Made by a program: the position numbers and the translations under genes. From Winogradskyella immobilis (GTDB taxonomy: Bacteria; Bacteroidota; Bacteroidia; Flavobacteriales; Flavobacteriaceae): DNA of 64,000 bases. The notes beneath the pieces were generated by a model. The model saw nothing but the letters and a program-made list of their open reading frames with translations. It searched no databases and had not been told where the DNA came from. The stretch is from NCBI RefSeq assembly GCF_021887715.1, contig NZ_JAIQXX010000010.1:1-64000 (forward strand), read 5' to 3'. Below are positions 9,418 to 19,888 of this stretch, in pieces. Position 1 is the first letter of the stretch. Each line of letters begins with the position of its first letter.

Positions 9418-9924
9418 ATGAAAACCACAAAATTCCACCAATTATGTAACGCATATGGTAATGCTCAAAATAATTTTGAAACCTATAAAACGGATTGTCA
9501 CATTCTATCTATGGAAATAGTAAAAGAATTAAAAAGCTACTATGAAGTACCTGACACACAATTTTCACTATATAAAATTAACGATCAAAATGGTTTTGAA
9601 TTAGTAACTCCTGCTTTAATTCATGCCATTTCTATAAAACAAGATTATTTTTGGCATTTTGGTATTGGTTTAACAGTATGCAAATCTCCCGAAACACTTC
9701 CTGAAGAATTAATTTTGATACATCTTAAATTTAGAAAAGATGAAGAAAACAGAAACTTTATTCAATACGCTTATGCTGATAAAGAATTTGAAATTGTAAA
9801 AGGAAATTCAGAATCTTATCATCCGTTTTTTAATTTTCTATTTGATGAAATTATAAATTCATATGATGCGCAATTACAAAAGTTTGTTGGAGAAAAAACA
9901 GAACGAAAACTAGGTTACGTATAA
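9418..9924 (+). CDS. Protein of unknown function (168 aa)
   Basis: I do not recognise this family. The 168-residue product has no signal peptide or membrane helix and looks like a soluble alpha/beta protein. A helical N-terminus with one tyrosine/asparagine-rich stretch leads into alternating strands (about 50-120), and an acidic, aromatic-rich C-terminal helix follows (about 125-155). It starts at ATG 9418 and ends 31 bp before the M14 peptidase gene on the same strand, so the two may share a transcript. Two cysteines (C10, C28) are spaced like neither a zinc ribbon nor a lipobox. Confidence 0.7.
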   Translation: MKTTKFHQLCNAYGNAQNNFETYKTDCHILSMEIVKELKSYYEVPDTQFSLYKINDQNGFELVTPALIHAISIKQDYFWHFGIGLTVCKSPETLPEELILIHLKFRKDEENRNFIQYAYADKEFEIVKGNSESYHPFFNFLFDEIINSYDAQLQKFVGEKTERKLGYV

Positions 9925-9955
9925 TAAATTAATTCCGCCAAAACAGCCCTTTTCA

Positions 9956-11689
9956 ATGCGATATTTATATCTATTTTTTGTTTCTATCTCTTTCTTTAGT
10001 TGTAATACTTCTAGTCATAATATCGATTTTACTACTGTTTTTGAAAAAAGCAAAGGTTTAGAGACAGCGACCTATCAAGAAACCATTCAATATTATACCG
10101 ACTTAGCCGAAATATATTCTGAGATTTCAATACAGGCAATTGGTGAAACCGATTCTGGTAAACCTTTACATATTGTAACGCTAAGTCCGACTTTAGATTT
10201 CGATTTTAAAACGCTAAGGAAAGATAATCGTATACTTCTTATTAATAATGGTATACATCCTGGAGAATCTGATGGTATTGATGCTACAATGATGCTTTTT
10301 AGAGATATTGTTCACGGTAAAATTGAAGCACCAAAGCAAACTGTTTTGGTTACTATCCCTATCTATAATGTTGGCGGAAGTTTAAATCGAAATTCTACAA
10401 CACGTACCAACCAAAACGGACCTAAGTCTTATGGTTTTAGAGGTAATGCTCGTAATTACGATTTAAACAGAGATTTTATAAAAGCAGACACAAAAAATGC
10501 AAGGACTTTTGCTCAGATTTTTCATTTAGTACAACCTGATGTTTTTATTGATAATCACGTAAGTAATGGTGCCGATTATCAATACACGTTAACGCATTTG
10601 TTTACACAACACAACAAATTAGGAGGAGAACTTGGCGAATTTCTTCATACAACAATGATGCCTCAACTCGAGCAAAAACTAGAAGAGAAGTCTTGGGATA
10701 TTACTCCTTATGTTAATGTATTTAATAGTGTACCAGAACGTGGTTTCTCTCAATTTATGGATTCTCCACGTTATTCTACAGGATATACCACTTTGTTCAA
10801 TACACTCGGTATGATGGTTGAAACGCATATGCTAAAACCATACAAGTTGAGAGTTGAAGGTACTTATGAATTAATGAAAAGTATAATTGAAATCACTGAA
10901 GATAAAGGAGATGAAATCACAAAACTAAGACAAGCGCAATTTAATAATTTAGCAGCGCGCAAAACTTACCCATTACAATGGATTGTAGATACAACCTTAT
11001 CTTCAACATTAAATTTTAAAGGCTTTGAAGGCAATAGAATTCCTAGCGAATTAACAGGTGGCAATCGTCTAAAGTATGATCCTTCAAAACCATTTACTAA
11101 ACCTGTTAATTATAGAAATTATTTTAAGTCTAGTTTAGAAGTTGAAATTCCTTCTGCATATATTATTCCTCAAGGATTTCATCATGTTATAGAGTTATTA
11201 AAACTAAATAATGTAGAATTTACTCAACTTAAAAATGACAGTACGATTACTGTAGAGTCTTATAAGATTTCTAAATATGATACAAGACGCTCTGCATATG
11301 AAGGTCACTATTTGCATTATAATACAGAAGTAAGTGCTACATCTGAACCCTTAACATTTAGAACAGGTGATTATATTGTTAGTACAAATCAACGCGCATT
11401 ACGTTACTTACTTGAAACCTTAGAGCCTCAAGCTCCTGATTCCTTTTTTAATTGGAACTTTTTTGACACCATTTTACAGCAAAAAGAAGGTTTTTCGCCT
11501 TATGTATGGGAAGATAAAGCAAAAGCCATTTTAGCTACAAACCCAAAACTTCAAATAGATTTTAATCTTAAAAAAACTTATGACGAAGCGTTCGCTAAAA
11601 ATTGGTATGCACAACTCGATTGGTTACATAAACAATCAACTCATTACGAAAAAGCACATTTGCAGTATCCTGTTTATAGGATTAAATAA
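9956..11689 (+). CDS. M14 family zinc carboxypeptidase, lipoprotein
   Basis: A 577-residue metallopeptidase of the M14 (carboxypeptidase A) fold. The first 16 residues form a lipoprotein signal peptide with the lipobox cysteine in FFSCNTSS, so it is probably anchored in the outer membrane or periplasm. The zinc motif HxxE is H101-P-G-E104 in NGIHPGESDG. The third zinc histidine is probably in FIDNHVSNGAD, and the catalytic glutamate may be that in GMMVETHM. LNRD and NARTF segments are typical of M14 bacterial members. The C-terminal half (about 340-577) is an extra region of unclear role. A methyltransferase gene begins 5 bp downstream. Confidence 0.85.
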   Translation: MRYLYLFFVSISFFSCNTSSHNIDFTTVFEKSKGLETATYQETIQYYTDLAEIYSEISIQAIGETDSGKPLHIVTLSPTLDFDFKTLRKDNRILLINNGIHPGESDGIDATMMLFRDIVHGKIEAPKQTVLVTIPIYNVGGSLNRNSTTRTNQNGPKSYGFRGNARNYDLNRDFIKADTKNARTFAQIFHLVQPDVFIDNHVSNGADYQYTLTHLFTQHNKLGGELGEFLHTTMMPQLEQKLEEKSWDITPYVNVFNSVPERGFSQFMDSPRYSTGYTTLFNTLGMMVETHMLKPYKLRVEGTYELMKSIIEITEDKGDEITKLRQAQFNNLAARKTYPLQWIVDTTLSSTLNFKGFEGNRIPSELTGGNRLKYDPSKPFTKPVNYRNYFKSSLEVEIPSAYIIPQGFHHVIELLKLNNVEFTQLKNDSTITVESYKISKYDTRRSAYEGHYLHYNTEVSATSEPLTFRTGDYIVSTNQRALRYLLETLEPQAPDSFFNWNFFDTILQQKEGFSPYVWEDKAKAILATNPKLQIDFNLKKTYDEAFAKNWYAQLDWLHKQSTHYEKAHLQYPVYRIK

Positions 11690-11694
11690 GGTGT

Positions 11695-12444
11695 ATGTAT
11701 AACTTTTTAAAGCAAATTATTAATAACGTTTTTCCAAAACAGTTCATAGCAAAGCATAAAACTAAACTTAGAAAAGTAGTTGCTGTTTTTTATAAAGGCT
11801 CTGAGTATAGTTGTAATATATGCGAGTTTAAAATGCGGAAGTTTATAACATCTAAAAATGGATTAATGATTTGCCCTAAATGCGGAAGTCTATCAAGAAC
11901 AAGACAACTCTGGGAAGTAATAAACACAGAAATTAAAAATAAAGTCGTTCTACACTTCTCACCAACCTTAGCTTTAAAACACAAATTAGAACAAAGTGAT
12001 GCTTCTAATTATGTAAGTACTGACTACCAAGGTGAATTTGAAGCAGACAAAACATTAAACATTGAAGCTATTGACGAGCCTGATGCGTCCTTTGATATTG
12101 CAATATGTTATCATGTCTTAGAGCATGTTAATAACGATATAAAAGCCATGTCTGAGTTATATCGTATTTTAAAACCTAATGGTATTTGTTACATACAAAC
12201 TCCTTTTAAAGACGGTGATATTTATGAAGACACCACAATTATAAAACCTGAAGATCGATTACAACATTTTGGTCAAGAAGATCATGTTAGAGTCTATTCC
12301 ATTAAAGGTTTAAAATCTCGATTAGAATCCGTAGGTTTTACGGTTAAATTAAAAAACACAGGCTATGAAACAGGTAATACATTTGGTTTTTCTGAAGAGG
12401 AAACTATAATTATAGCAACAAAACCTTTTAAACTAAAAGCTTAA
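11695..12444 (+). CDS. Class I SAM-dependent methyltransferase with zinc ribbon
   Basis: A 249-residue protein. An N-terminal four-cysteine zinc ribbon (CNIC near residue 40 and CPKC near residue 62) precedes a Methyltransf_11-type Rossmann domain (about 80-235) with the post-motif DIAICYHVLEHV and LKPNG segments. This combination is common in enzymes acting on glycans or lipids, but the substrate cannot be inferred. ATG 11695 lies 5 bp after the M14 peptidase stop, so co-transcription is likely. Its 3' end overlaps the convergent nudix gene by 17 bp. Confidence 0.82.
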   Translation: MYNFLKQIINNVFPKQFIAKHKTKLRKVVAVFYKGSEYSCNICEFKMRKFITSKNGLMICPKCGSLSRTRQLWEVINTEIKNKVVLHFSPTLALKHKLEQSDASNYVSTDYQGEFEADKTLNIEAIDEPDASFDIAICYHVLEHVNNDIKAMSELYRILKPNGICYIQTPFKDGDIYEDTTIIKPEDRLQHFGQEDHVRVYSIKGLKSRLESVGFTVKLKNTGYETGNTFGFSEEETIIIATKPFKLKA

Positions 12445-13009
12445 TATTAGCATAACTGTTTTTCATAGCTTTTTTCGTTTTTTTCTTACCTAACCATTTT
12501 ACCTTAGTTATACCTTCATTAATCTGAGGATATAAATCCCCTTCAAATGTAGATTGCATTTCAAACCAATACGTAATCTTTAATTTATAACGTTCATTTC
12601 GTTTAAATATATGATAAGTTGTTGGCAAAGGTTTTATAATAGATAAGCCATTAACTCCTGTTTCTTCTTGAACCTCACGCATTGCGGTCTCTTCTATACT
12701 TTCATTAGCTTCGGCCTTACCTTTAGGTAAATCCCACTTGTCATTTCTATAAATAAATAAAATTTTTCCTTCCTTATTAAAAACCTTACCGCCACCTGCA
12801 ATAACATTAGGTAATTTTTTTAAAAAACGCTTTAATAATTTATTAGGGTTTTTACCAACTAAATAAACAGCTTTAACATCTGTAGTATTTAACAAACGAA
12901 TAACCTTAGTGAGGTCTACAGATTTTAATAAAAAAACTTTAAAATCTGTTTCTTTATTAACCGAAGTTGTTAAAATTATAGGTTTATCACCTACAAAAAT
13001 AGTATACAT
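12428..13009 (-). CDS. NUDIX hydrolase
   Basis: A 193-residue NUDIX protein. The complete Nudix box GX5EX7REUXEEXGU occupies residues 97-119, with G97, E103, R111, E112, E115 and E116 in place, so it should bind Mg2+ and hydrolyse a nucleoside diphosphate derivative. The N-terminal ~65 residues form a separate small domain. The substrate is unknown. It is divergent from pyrE, an arrangement that recurs in Flavobacteriaceae, and overlaps the methyltransferase gene tail to tail. Confidence 0.88.
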   Translation of the reverse strand: MYTIFVGDKPIILTTSVNKETDFKVFLLKSVDLTKVIRLLNTTDVKAVYLVGKNPNKLLKRFLKKLPNVIAGGGKVFNKEGKILFIYRNDKWDLPKGKAEANESIEETAMREVQEETGVNGLSIIKPLPTTYHIFKRNERYKLKITYWFEMQSTFEGDLYPQINEGITKVKWLGKKKTKKAMKNSYANIKLLV

Positions 13010-13114
13010 AGTTGTTTACCGTTTTTACTTTTAAGTTTTGTAAATGTATTCTTTTTTCTTGTATTTAATTTTAAATTAATTTAAAATTAAAATAATAAAA
13101 CTTTTAAAAATCAT

Positions 13115-13122
13115 TAATTTTG
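13115..13122 (+). promoter_or_regulatory. pyrE -7 box (TAATTTTG), possible leaderless start
   Basis: TAATTTTG matches TAnnTTTG and ends only 4 nt before the pyrE ATG at 13127. If transcription starts a few bases after the box, as is usual for Bacteroidota sigma-A promoters, the mRNA would begin at or next to the start codon. Confidence 0.55.
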
Positions 13123-13126
13123 CTGC

Positions 13127-13771
13127 ATGATTTTTAATAAAGAAACCGCTAAAAAAACCGCCGAAGTTCTACTTCAAATCAATGCTATTAAATTACAACC
13201 AAATGACCCTTTTACTTGGGCTTCTGGTTGGAAATCGCCTATATATTGCGACAATCGTATTGTATTATCATACCCTCTTATTCGTAATTATGTAAGAGAA
13301 ACTATGGCAAAACATATTGAAAAACACTATGGAAAACCAGATGTTATTGCTGGTGTAGCTACAGGAGCTATTGGTATTGGAGCATTAGTTGCTGAGTATT
13401 TAAATCTACCCTTTGTATATGTGCGTCCTGAAGCAAAAAAACATGGTCGTCAAAACCAAATTGAAGGCTATATAGAAAAAGGGCAAACCGTTGTTGTTGT
13501 CGAAGATTTAATTAGCACTGGTAAAAGTAGTCTTAATGCGGTAAGAGCATTAAAAGAAGCTGAAGTTAATGTTAAAGGTATGGTTGCTATTTTTTCTTAT
13601 GGTTTTGATGTAGCTGATAAAAATTTTAAAGATGAAGCTGTAGAATTATATACTTTAGGAAATTATGAAAACCTTTTAGAACAGGCTTTAGATACCAATT
13701 ACATTACTGCGAAACAACAAGACATTTTAACACTTTGGAATGCCAATCCTAGTGAATGGAACGCTAATTGA
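13127..13771 (+). CDS. pyrE: Orotate phosphoribosyltransferase
   Basis: A 214-residue enzyme of de novo pyrimidine synthesis that joins orotate to PRPP, giving orotidine 5'-phosphate. The PRPP-binding motif VVVVEDLISTGKS is at 122-134, and the orotate-side residues lie in the FTWASGWKSPIYCDNR segment (29-44). The catalytic-loop lysine region EAKKHGRQNQIEG is present. Length is normal for the family. The downstream SRPBCC gene begins 87 bp later on the same strand. Confidence 0.96.
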   Translation: MIFNKETAKKTAEVLLQINAIKLQPNDPFTWASGWKSPIYCDNRIVLSYPLIRNYVRETMAKHIEKHYGKPDVIAGVATGAIGIGALVAEYLNLPFVYVRPEAKKHGRQNQIEGYIEKGQTVVVVEDLISTGKSSLNAVRALKEAEVNVKGMVAIFSYGFDVADKNFKDEAVELYTLGNYENLLEQALDTNYITAKQQDILTLWNANPSEWNAN

Positions 13772-13858
13772 TATAAAAATTAAAAAATGTTAGTTATATC
13801 TTCTTTTTACGATTAAAGAGTAAGAAAGGACATAACTGAAAAATAAGCTCATAAAGAC

Positions 13859-14254
13859 ATGAATTTAGAATCTCCTAAAATAACATTAGAAAAATCTGCA
13901 ACAGAAGCATTTAACTTCTTATCAGATGTGCAAAATTTTAAAAAACTAATGCCTGAAAACATCAGTAAATTTGAAGTATTAGGAGAAGATAAATTTTTAT
14001 TTGCTTTAAAAGGCATGCCAGAGATTATACTTAAGAAAAAAGAAGTTACACCATATAGCAAAATTGTTTTAGGAGCAGCCGGAGGAAAGTTAGATTTTTC
14101 ATTAATTGGTAATATTTCAGAGATTGAAACTAACCAAAGCACTGTTCAATTAACTTTTGAAGGAGATTTTAACCCTATGATGTCTATGATGATAAAAGGA
14201 CCTATTGGTAAATTTATAGAAACTCTCGTCACTAATATGAAGACGGCTATTTAA
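13859..14254 (+). CDS. SRPBCC family (START/Bet v1-like) protein
   Basis: A 131-residue SRPBCC-fold protein with a likely hydrophobic ligand cavity. It starts with the typical first strand and amphipathic helix (residues 1-35, ATEAFNFLSDVQNFKKLMP). Central strands follow, and a long C-terminal helix holds the methionine-rich MMSMMIKGPIGKFIETLV. The ligand or reaction is unknown. It follows pyrE on the same strand and overlaps the convergent birA gene by 4 bp at the stop codons. Confidence 0.8.
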   Translation: MNLESPKITLEKSATEAFNFLSDVQNFKKLMPENISKFEVLGEDKFLFALKGMPEIILKKKEVTPYSKIVLGAAGGKLDFSLIGNISEIETNQSTVQLTFEGDFNPMMSMMIKGPIGKFIETLVTNMKTAI

Positions 14255-14982
14255 TATTCTAGACTTACTTCTTTTAAATCAAAAGCTTTTATAATATTGT
14301 CTTCTAGAAGGATTTGAAGTTTTCCTTCTTCAGAAACTCCTTTGATATAACCAATAAATTGAGTTTCATTTAAAGCTTTAAATGTTGAAGGTTTATTTAT
14401 TCTAAACATAAGCGACTCATATTCTTCTGAAATATCTTTAAAGCTTAAACTTTCTAATTTTCTAAAATAAAATTCAAGCTGCTTTAAAAGCAGACTCATT
14501 ACTTCATCTTTATTATATACAACACCTGTTAATAAATGCAATGAAGATGCTTTAGGTAAATTGTTGAAAAATTTCTGATTTATATTTAAGCCAATCCCAA
14601 CTATTGAACCTTGTAATTTGTTGTTTTTAATAACATTCTCTATTAAAACACCAGATATTTTTTTGTTAGCTGACAAAATGTCGTTAGGCCATTTTATACT
14701 TAGTTTAGGTATATTAAGGATTTCTAATGTTTTTATAATTGCTAATGCTACAACTTTACTTATATAAAATTGTTGCTCTACCTTTAAAAAGGAAACCTCT
14801 TTAAATAGGCTAAGTGTTAGGTTTTTAGAAGTTTCTGATTGCCAATGCGCTCCCATTTGTCCACGCCCTTTAGTTTGTTCTTCAGCGACAACCACAGTAA
14901 AATCTTTAGGCACTTTTTTAACACTAATAGCTTTTAAATAAGCATTAGTAGAATCAATGGCATTAAGTTTGATTATATGCAT
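14251..14982 (-). CDS. birA: Biotin--[acetyl-CoA-carboxylase] ligase
   Basis: A 243-residue biotin protein ligase that activates biotin with ATP and attaches it to the biotin carboxyl carrier protein. The biotin/ATP loop reads GRGQMGAHW (39-47), with KWPNDI following near residue 100 and GIGLNIN further on. The N-terminal HTH domain of the E. coli regulator is absent, so this is a group I enzyme without repressor function. It is divergent from rsfS. Confidence 0.94.
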   Translation of the reverse strand: MHIIKLNAIDSTNAYLKAISVKKVPKDFTVVVAEEQTKGRGQMGAHWQSETSKNLTLSLFKEVSFLKVEQQFYISKVVALAIIKTLEILNIPKLSIKWPNDILSANKKISGVLIENVIKNNKLQGSIVGIGLNINQKFFNNLPKASSLHLLTGVVYNKDEVMSLLLKQLEFYFRKLESLSFKDISEEYESLMFRINKPSTFKALNETQFIGYIKGVSEEGKLQILLEDNIIKAFDLKEVSLEY

Positions 14983-15049
14983 AATGACAATGTCAATTAT
15001 TTTATAGATTTCTTATGACAAATAGCGTCTGCAAGAACTAAAAAAATAA

Positions 15050-15057
15050 TAACTTTG
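15050..15057 (+). promoter_or_regulatory. Candidate rsfS -7 box (TAACTTTG)
   Basis: TAACTTTG matches TAnnTTTG and lies 11 nt before ATG 15069 and 20 nt before the in-frame ATG 15078. No -33 TTTG was identified. Confidence 0.45.
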
Positions 15058-15068
15058 CATAAATTTAA

Positions 15069-15449
15069 ATGAATTTAATGACTAAAGGAAATAGCAGTGC
15101 TGACCAACTGATTGCTAACATTTTAACAGGCATAGAAGAGGTTAAAGGAAAAGAGATTACTATATTAGATTTAAGAGCGCTAGAAAATACTGTTTGTGAC
15201 TATTTTATAATATGTGAAGGTACATCTAATACTCAAGTTAATGCTATAGTCAATTCCATACAAAAACAAGTTAGCAAAACCATTAAAGATAAACCTTGGC
15301 ATATCGAAGGCACCGATAATGCTGAATGGGTACTAATGGATTATGTCAATGTCGTTGTGCATGTTTTTCAAAAACATATTAGAGAGTATTATGATATTGA
15401 AAGCCTTTGGGGAGATGCAAAAACGACTGAAATAGAAACAAGTTACTAA
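15069..15449 (+). CDS. rsfS: Ribosome silencing factor RsfS
   Basis: A 126-residue RsfS/Iojap protein, which binds ribosomal protein L14 and blocks subunit joining when nutrients are low. The family core is seen: ADQLIANI near the start, VCDYFIICEGTSNTQVNAI around 40-60, PWHIEG and the WVLMDYVNVVVHVF segment, then EYYDIESLWGDA at the C-terminus. Two in-frame ATG codons (15069 and 15078) are possible; homologues usually start with MTKK-like residues, which favours 15078. It is 33 bp upstream of ftsH and probably co-transcribed with it. Confidence 0.93.
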   Translation: MNLMTKGNSSADQLIANILTGIEEVKGKEITILDLRALENTVCDYFIICEGTSNTQVNAIVNSIQKQVSKTIKDKPWHIEGTDNAEWVLMDYVNVVVHVFQKHIREYYDIESLWGDAKTTEIETSY

Positions 15450-15482
15450 ACATAAAAAGATTACCGTTTTCGCGGCAACAAG

Positions 15483-17426
<1,944 letters not shown>

Positions 17427-17456
17427 AGTAGAAGTCAAAATATATTAGTTTATCGA

Positions 17457-17496
17457 AAAAACTTAAATTAACATGATGTTAATTTAAGTTTTTTTA
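17457..17496 (+). terminator. Rho-independent terminator after ftsH
   Basis: The inverted repeat AAACTTAAATTAACAT / ATGTTAATTTAAGTTT has an almost absent loop and is followed by a run of T. It lies about 30 bp after the ftsH stop and before the LUD gene. Confidence 0.85.
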
Positions 17497-17542
17497 TATT
17501 TGATAACATCTTATAATTGATAGAATTAATAGCAACTACTGA

Positions 17543-18151
17543 ATGAGCTTATTTAGAAGAATCTTTGGATCAAAATCAGAAAGTCCCAAAGACCATATTC
17601 CTAATCAAGAGCGAGGCAAATATATGCCTGAAATTAAACTGCCTGTAGATGAAAGATTTACTATCAATTTTAAAGCCAATGGTGGTAAGTTTTTGTATTG
17701 TGAGAATATAGAAGAGATATATAATTCTTTAGAAAATATACTGATTGAAAACGAATGGCAAGATAAGCAGGTGTTTTTATTAGACGATCGTTTAAATAAA
17801 TTGTTTGAAGGCTTCCAATTTAAAGCGACAAAAAGCACTACGGAAAGCACTTATTTTTTTACCACTTGCGAGCACCTCATCTCTGATGATGGTTCTTTAC
17901 TCATCTCATCTCATCAGATAGCAGAAAAAAAACTTAAAGAGCTCCCTGACAACTTTATTGTATATGCAACAACTAGTCAATTGGTTGAAAATATAGGTGA
18001 AGGTTTAAAAGGCATAAAAAATAATAATAAATCTAAAATCCCCACAAATATTACTACCATAAAACACTTTAAAACTGCTGCTGACAAAGATTTTTTAAGT
18101 TATGGCAGTAGTTCTAAAAACCTATACTTACTTCTATTAGAAGACTTATAA
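17543..18151 (+). CDS. LUD (LutC/YkgG-like) domain protein
   Basis: A 202-residue protein with a LUD domain (about 50-202), the fold shared by LutB/LutC lactate-utilisation proteins. Visible features are FFTTCEHLISDDGSLLISS in the middle and the C-terminal LYLLLLEDL. No lutA/lutB partners are nearby, so a lactate role cannot be assumed. Its stop touches the cdsA start without a gap, which ties it to the phospholipid genes downstream. The ftsH terminator lies just upstream, so it probably has its own promoter. Confidence 0.75.
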   Translation: MSLFRRIFGSKSESPKDHIPNQERGKYMPEIKLPVDERFTINFKANGGKFLYCENIEEIYNSLENILIENEWQDKQVFLLDDRLNKLFEGFQFKATKSTTESTYFFTTCEHLISDDGSLLISSHQIAEKKLKELPDNFIVYATTSQLVENIGEGLKGIKNNNKSKIPTNITTIKHFKTAADKDFLSYGSSSKNLYLLLLEDL

Positions 18152-18973
18152 ATGAAGGAATTTGCTACCAGAGCCATTTCGGGTATTTTATACATTATCT
18201 TACTTATTGCTTCAATGTATTGGCAAAATGCACTATTAGTTTTACTCGCTCTATTTGGTATAATCAGTCTTGCAGAATTTAGTAAACTTATTCATTTAAA
18301 ATCATTTATTCAGTACATTATTTTTATCTGCTTATATTTTGGCTTTTGGTATTGGTGTATGAAATACAATAGTATTCAAGGTACAAATGAAGCCATTCAA
18401 ATTTTATTAGTCATTACCGTATTTGTAAATCTATTTTTAATTAAAGATTTATTTGTAGAGACTAAAATTCCATTATTTGAATCTAAACGCTATATCGCAA
18501 CTACTTTTTATTTGTCTAGTAGCTTTATATTTATGATTCTTATAGCCAATTACCTTAATACGTTTACGCCACTTTTACTTTTAGGTTCATTTATATTGGT
18601 ATGGGTAAATGATAGTTTTGCTTATTTGGTAGGTAAAAACTTTGGTAATCAGAAGTTATTCTCAAGTATATCTCCAAAAAAAACAGTTGAAGGCTTTCTT
18701 GGTGGTTTATTTTTTGCTTGTGTTTCTAGTTACTTTATTGCCGAATATACAGAAACTTTGGGTTTTACAAGTTGGCTAATTTTAGCGATTATAATTAGTG
18801 TATTTGGCACCTTAGGAGATTTAATAGAATCTAAATTTAAACGCCAAGCTAAAGTTAAAGATAGTGGTGTAATAATGCCAGGTCATGGAGGTCTTTTAGA
18901 CCGCTTAGATAGTATTATATTTGCAGCACCATTTATTTATTTATTTTTAAGAATTTTAAGCTATGTTTCATAA
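18152..18973 (+). CDS. cdsA: Phosphatidate cytidylyltransferase
   Basis: A 273-residue multi-pass inner-membrane enzyme that makes CDP-diacylglycerol from phosphatidate and CTP. About seven hydrophobic helices are visible. The family signature is near the C-terminus: SPKKTVEGFLGGL, then KRQAKVKDSGVIMPGHGGLLDRLDS, which holds the metal-binding aspartates. The ATG directly follows the stop of the LUD gene, and the 3' end overlaps psd by 11 bp, indicating translational coupling. Confidence 0.95.
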   Translation: MKEFATRAISGILYIILLIASMYWQNALLVLLALFGIISLAEFSKLIHLKSFIQYIIFICLYFGFWYWCMKYNSIQGTNEAIQILLVITVFVNLFLIKDLFVETKIPLFESKRYIATTFYLSSSFIFMILIANYLNTFTPLLLLGSFILVWVNDSFAYLVGKNFGNQKLFSSISPKKTVEGFLGGLFFACVSSYFIAEYTETLGFTSWLILAIIISVFGTLGDLIESKFKRQAKVKDSGVIMPGHGGLLDRLDSIIFAAPFIYLFLRILSYVS

Positions 18974-19616
18974 AGAAGGTCATAAAATTATACTAATAAC
19001 TTTATTCATCGTTGTTGGTGCAATCTTTGCTATTGATGAATTTATAGCAATAGAGTGGCTTCGTAAAAGTTTAATGTTATTAATTATAGTATTCTTTATC
19101 TTAATCTTACAGTTCTTTAGAAACCCTAAACGGCATACACATGCCAATGAGGAACACGCATTATCTCCTGTAGACGGAAAAGTTGTTGTCATTGAAGAAG
19201 TTTTTGAGAAAGAGGTGTTTAATGATAAACGCATACAAGTTTCAGTATTTATGTCACCACTAAATGTGCACGTAACTCGTTACCCAATAAGTGGCAGAGT
19301 GAGCTTTAGCAAGTATCATCCTGGAAAATATTTAGTAGCATGGCATCCTAAAGCTAGTGAAGAAAACGAACGCACTACAGTTGTTGTAGAAAATGAAAAA
19401 TTTGGAAAAGTCTTATATAGACAAATAGCTGGTGCATTAGCTAAACGTATAGTCAACTATGCTAAAGTAAATAGTTCTGCTAAACAAGGTAATGATTCTG
19501 GTTTTATAAAATTTGGTTCTAGAGTAGATTTATTTTTACCTTTAGATGCAGATATTAAAGTGTCATTAAACCAAAAGGTAAAAGGCGGAGAATCTGTGAT
19601 TGCAGAAATGAAATGA
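18963..19616 (+). CDS. psd: Phosphatidylserine decarboxylase proenzyme
   Basis: A 217-residue short-type phosphatidylserine decarboxylase that makes phosphatidylethanolamine. Two N-terminal hydrophobic segments (about 10-27 and 34-52) anchor it. The self-cleavage site is G185-S186 in KFGSRVDLF; cleavage turns the serine into the pyruvoyl cofactor. The HVTRYPISG segment carries the conserved histidine. The gene overlaps cdsA by 11 bp and the acyl-CoA-binding protein gene by 4 bp (ATGA). Confidence 0.94.
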   Translation: MFHKEGHKIILITLFIVVGAIFAIDEFIAIEWLRKSLMLLIIVFFILILQFFRNPKRHTHANEEHALSPVDGKVVVIEEVFEKEVFNDKRIQVSVFMSPLNVHVTRYPISGRVSFSKYHPGKYLVAWHPKASEENERTTVVVENEKFGKVLYRQIAGALAKRIVNYAKVNSSAKQGNDSGFIKFGSRVDLFLPLDADIKVSLNQKVKGGESVIAEMK

Positions 19617-19882
19617 ACCCAAAAAACGAATTAGACATAGAGTTTGAAGCTGCTGTAAAGCGTGTCAATGATTATATAGAACCTTTTCCAGCTGATTTTT
19701 TATTGCGTTTATATGCCTTCTACAAAAAAGCTACTAATGACTATAGTAGACCAAACAGTAAAAAACCTATAATTAATGCATTTAAAACAAATGCTCTCTT
19801 TCAGGTTAAAGATATCTCGCAAGATGAAGCCAAACAAGAGTACATTGATTTGGTAAATAACTATTTTTTGTATAGAAAATAA
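19613..19882 (+). CDS. Acyl-CoA-binding protein
   Basis: An 89-residue member of the acyl-CoA-binding protein family, a small four-helix bundle that carries long-chain acyl-CoA esters. The segment LRLYAFYKKAT (about 26-36) matches the ligand-binding YxxYKQAT motif of the family, and the DEAKQEYIDLVNNY segment matches the last helix. The usual central WDAW motif is weakly kept (INAFK). It overlaps psd by ATGA, suggesting a role in membrane lipid synthesis. The family is mostly eukaryotic, with scattered bacterial members. Confidence 0.85.
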   Translation: MNPKNELDIEFEAAVKRVNDYIEPFPADFLLRLYAFYKKATNDYSRPNSKKPIINAFKTNALFQVKDISQDEAKQEYIDLVNNYFLYRK

Positions 19883-19888
19883 TACGTT

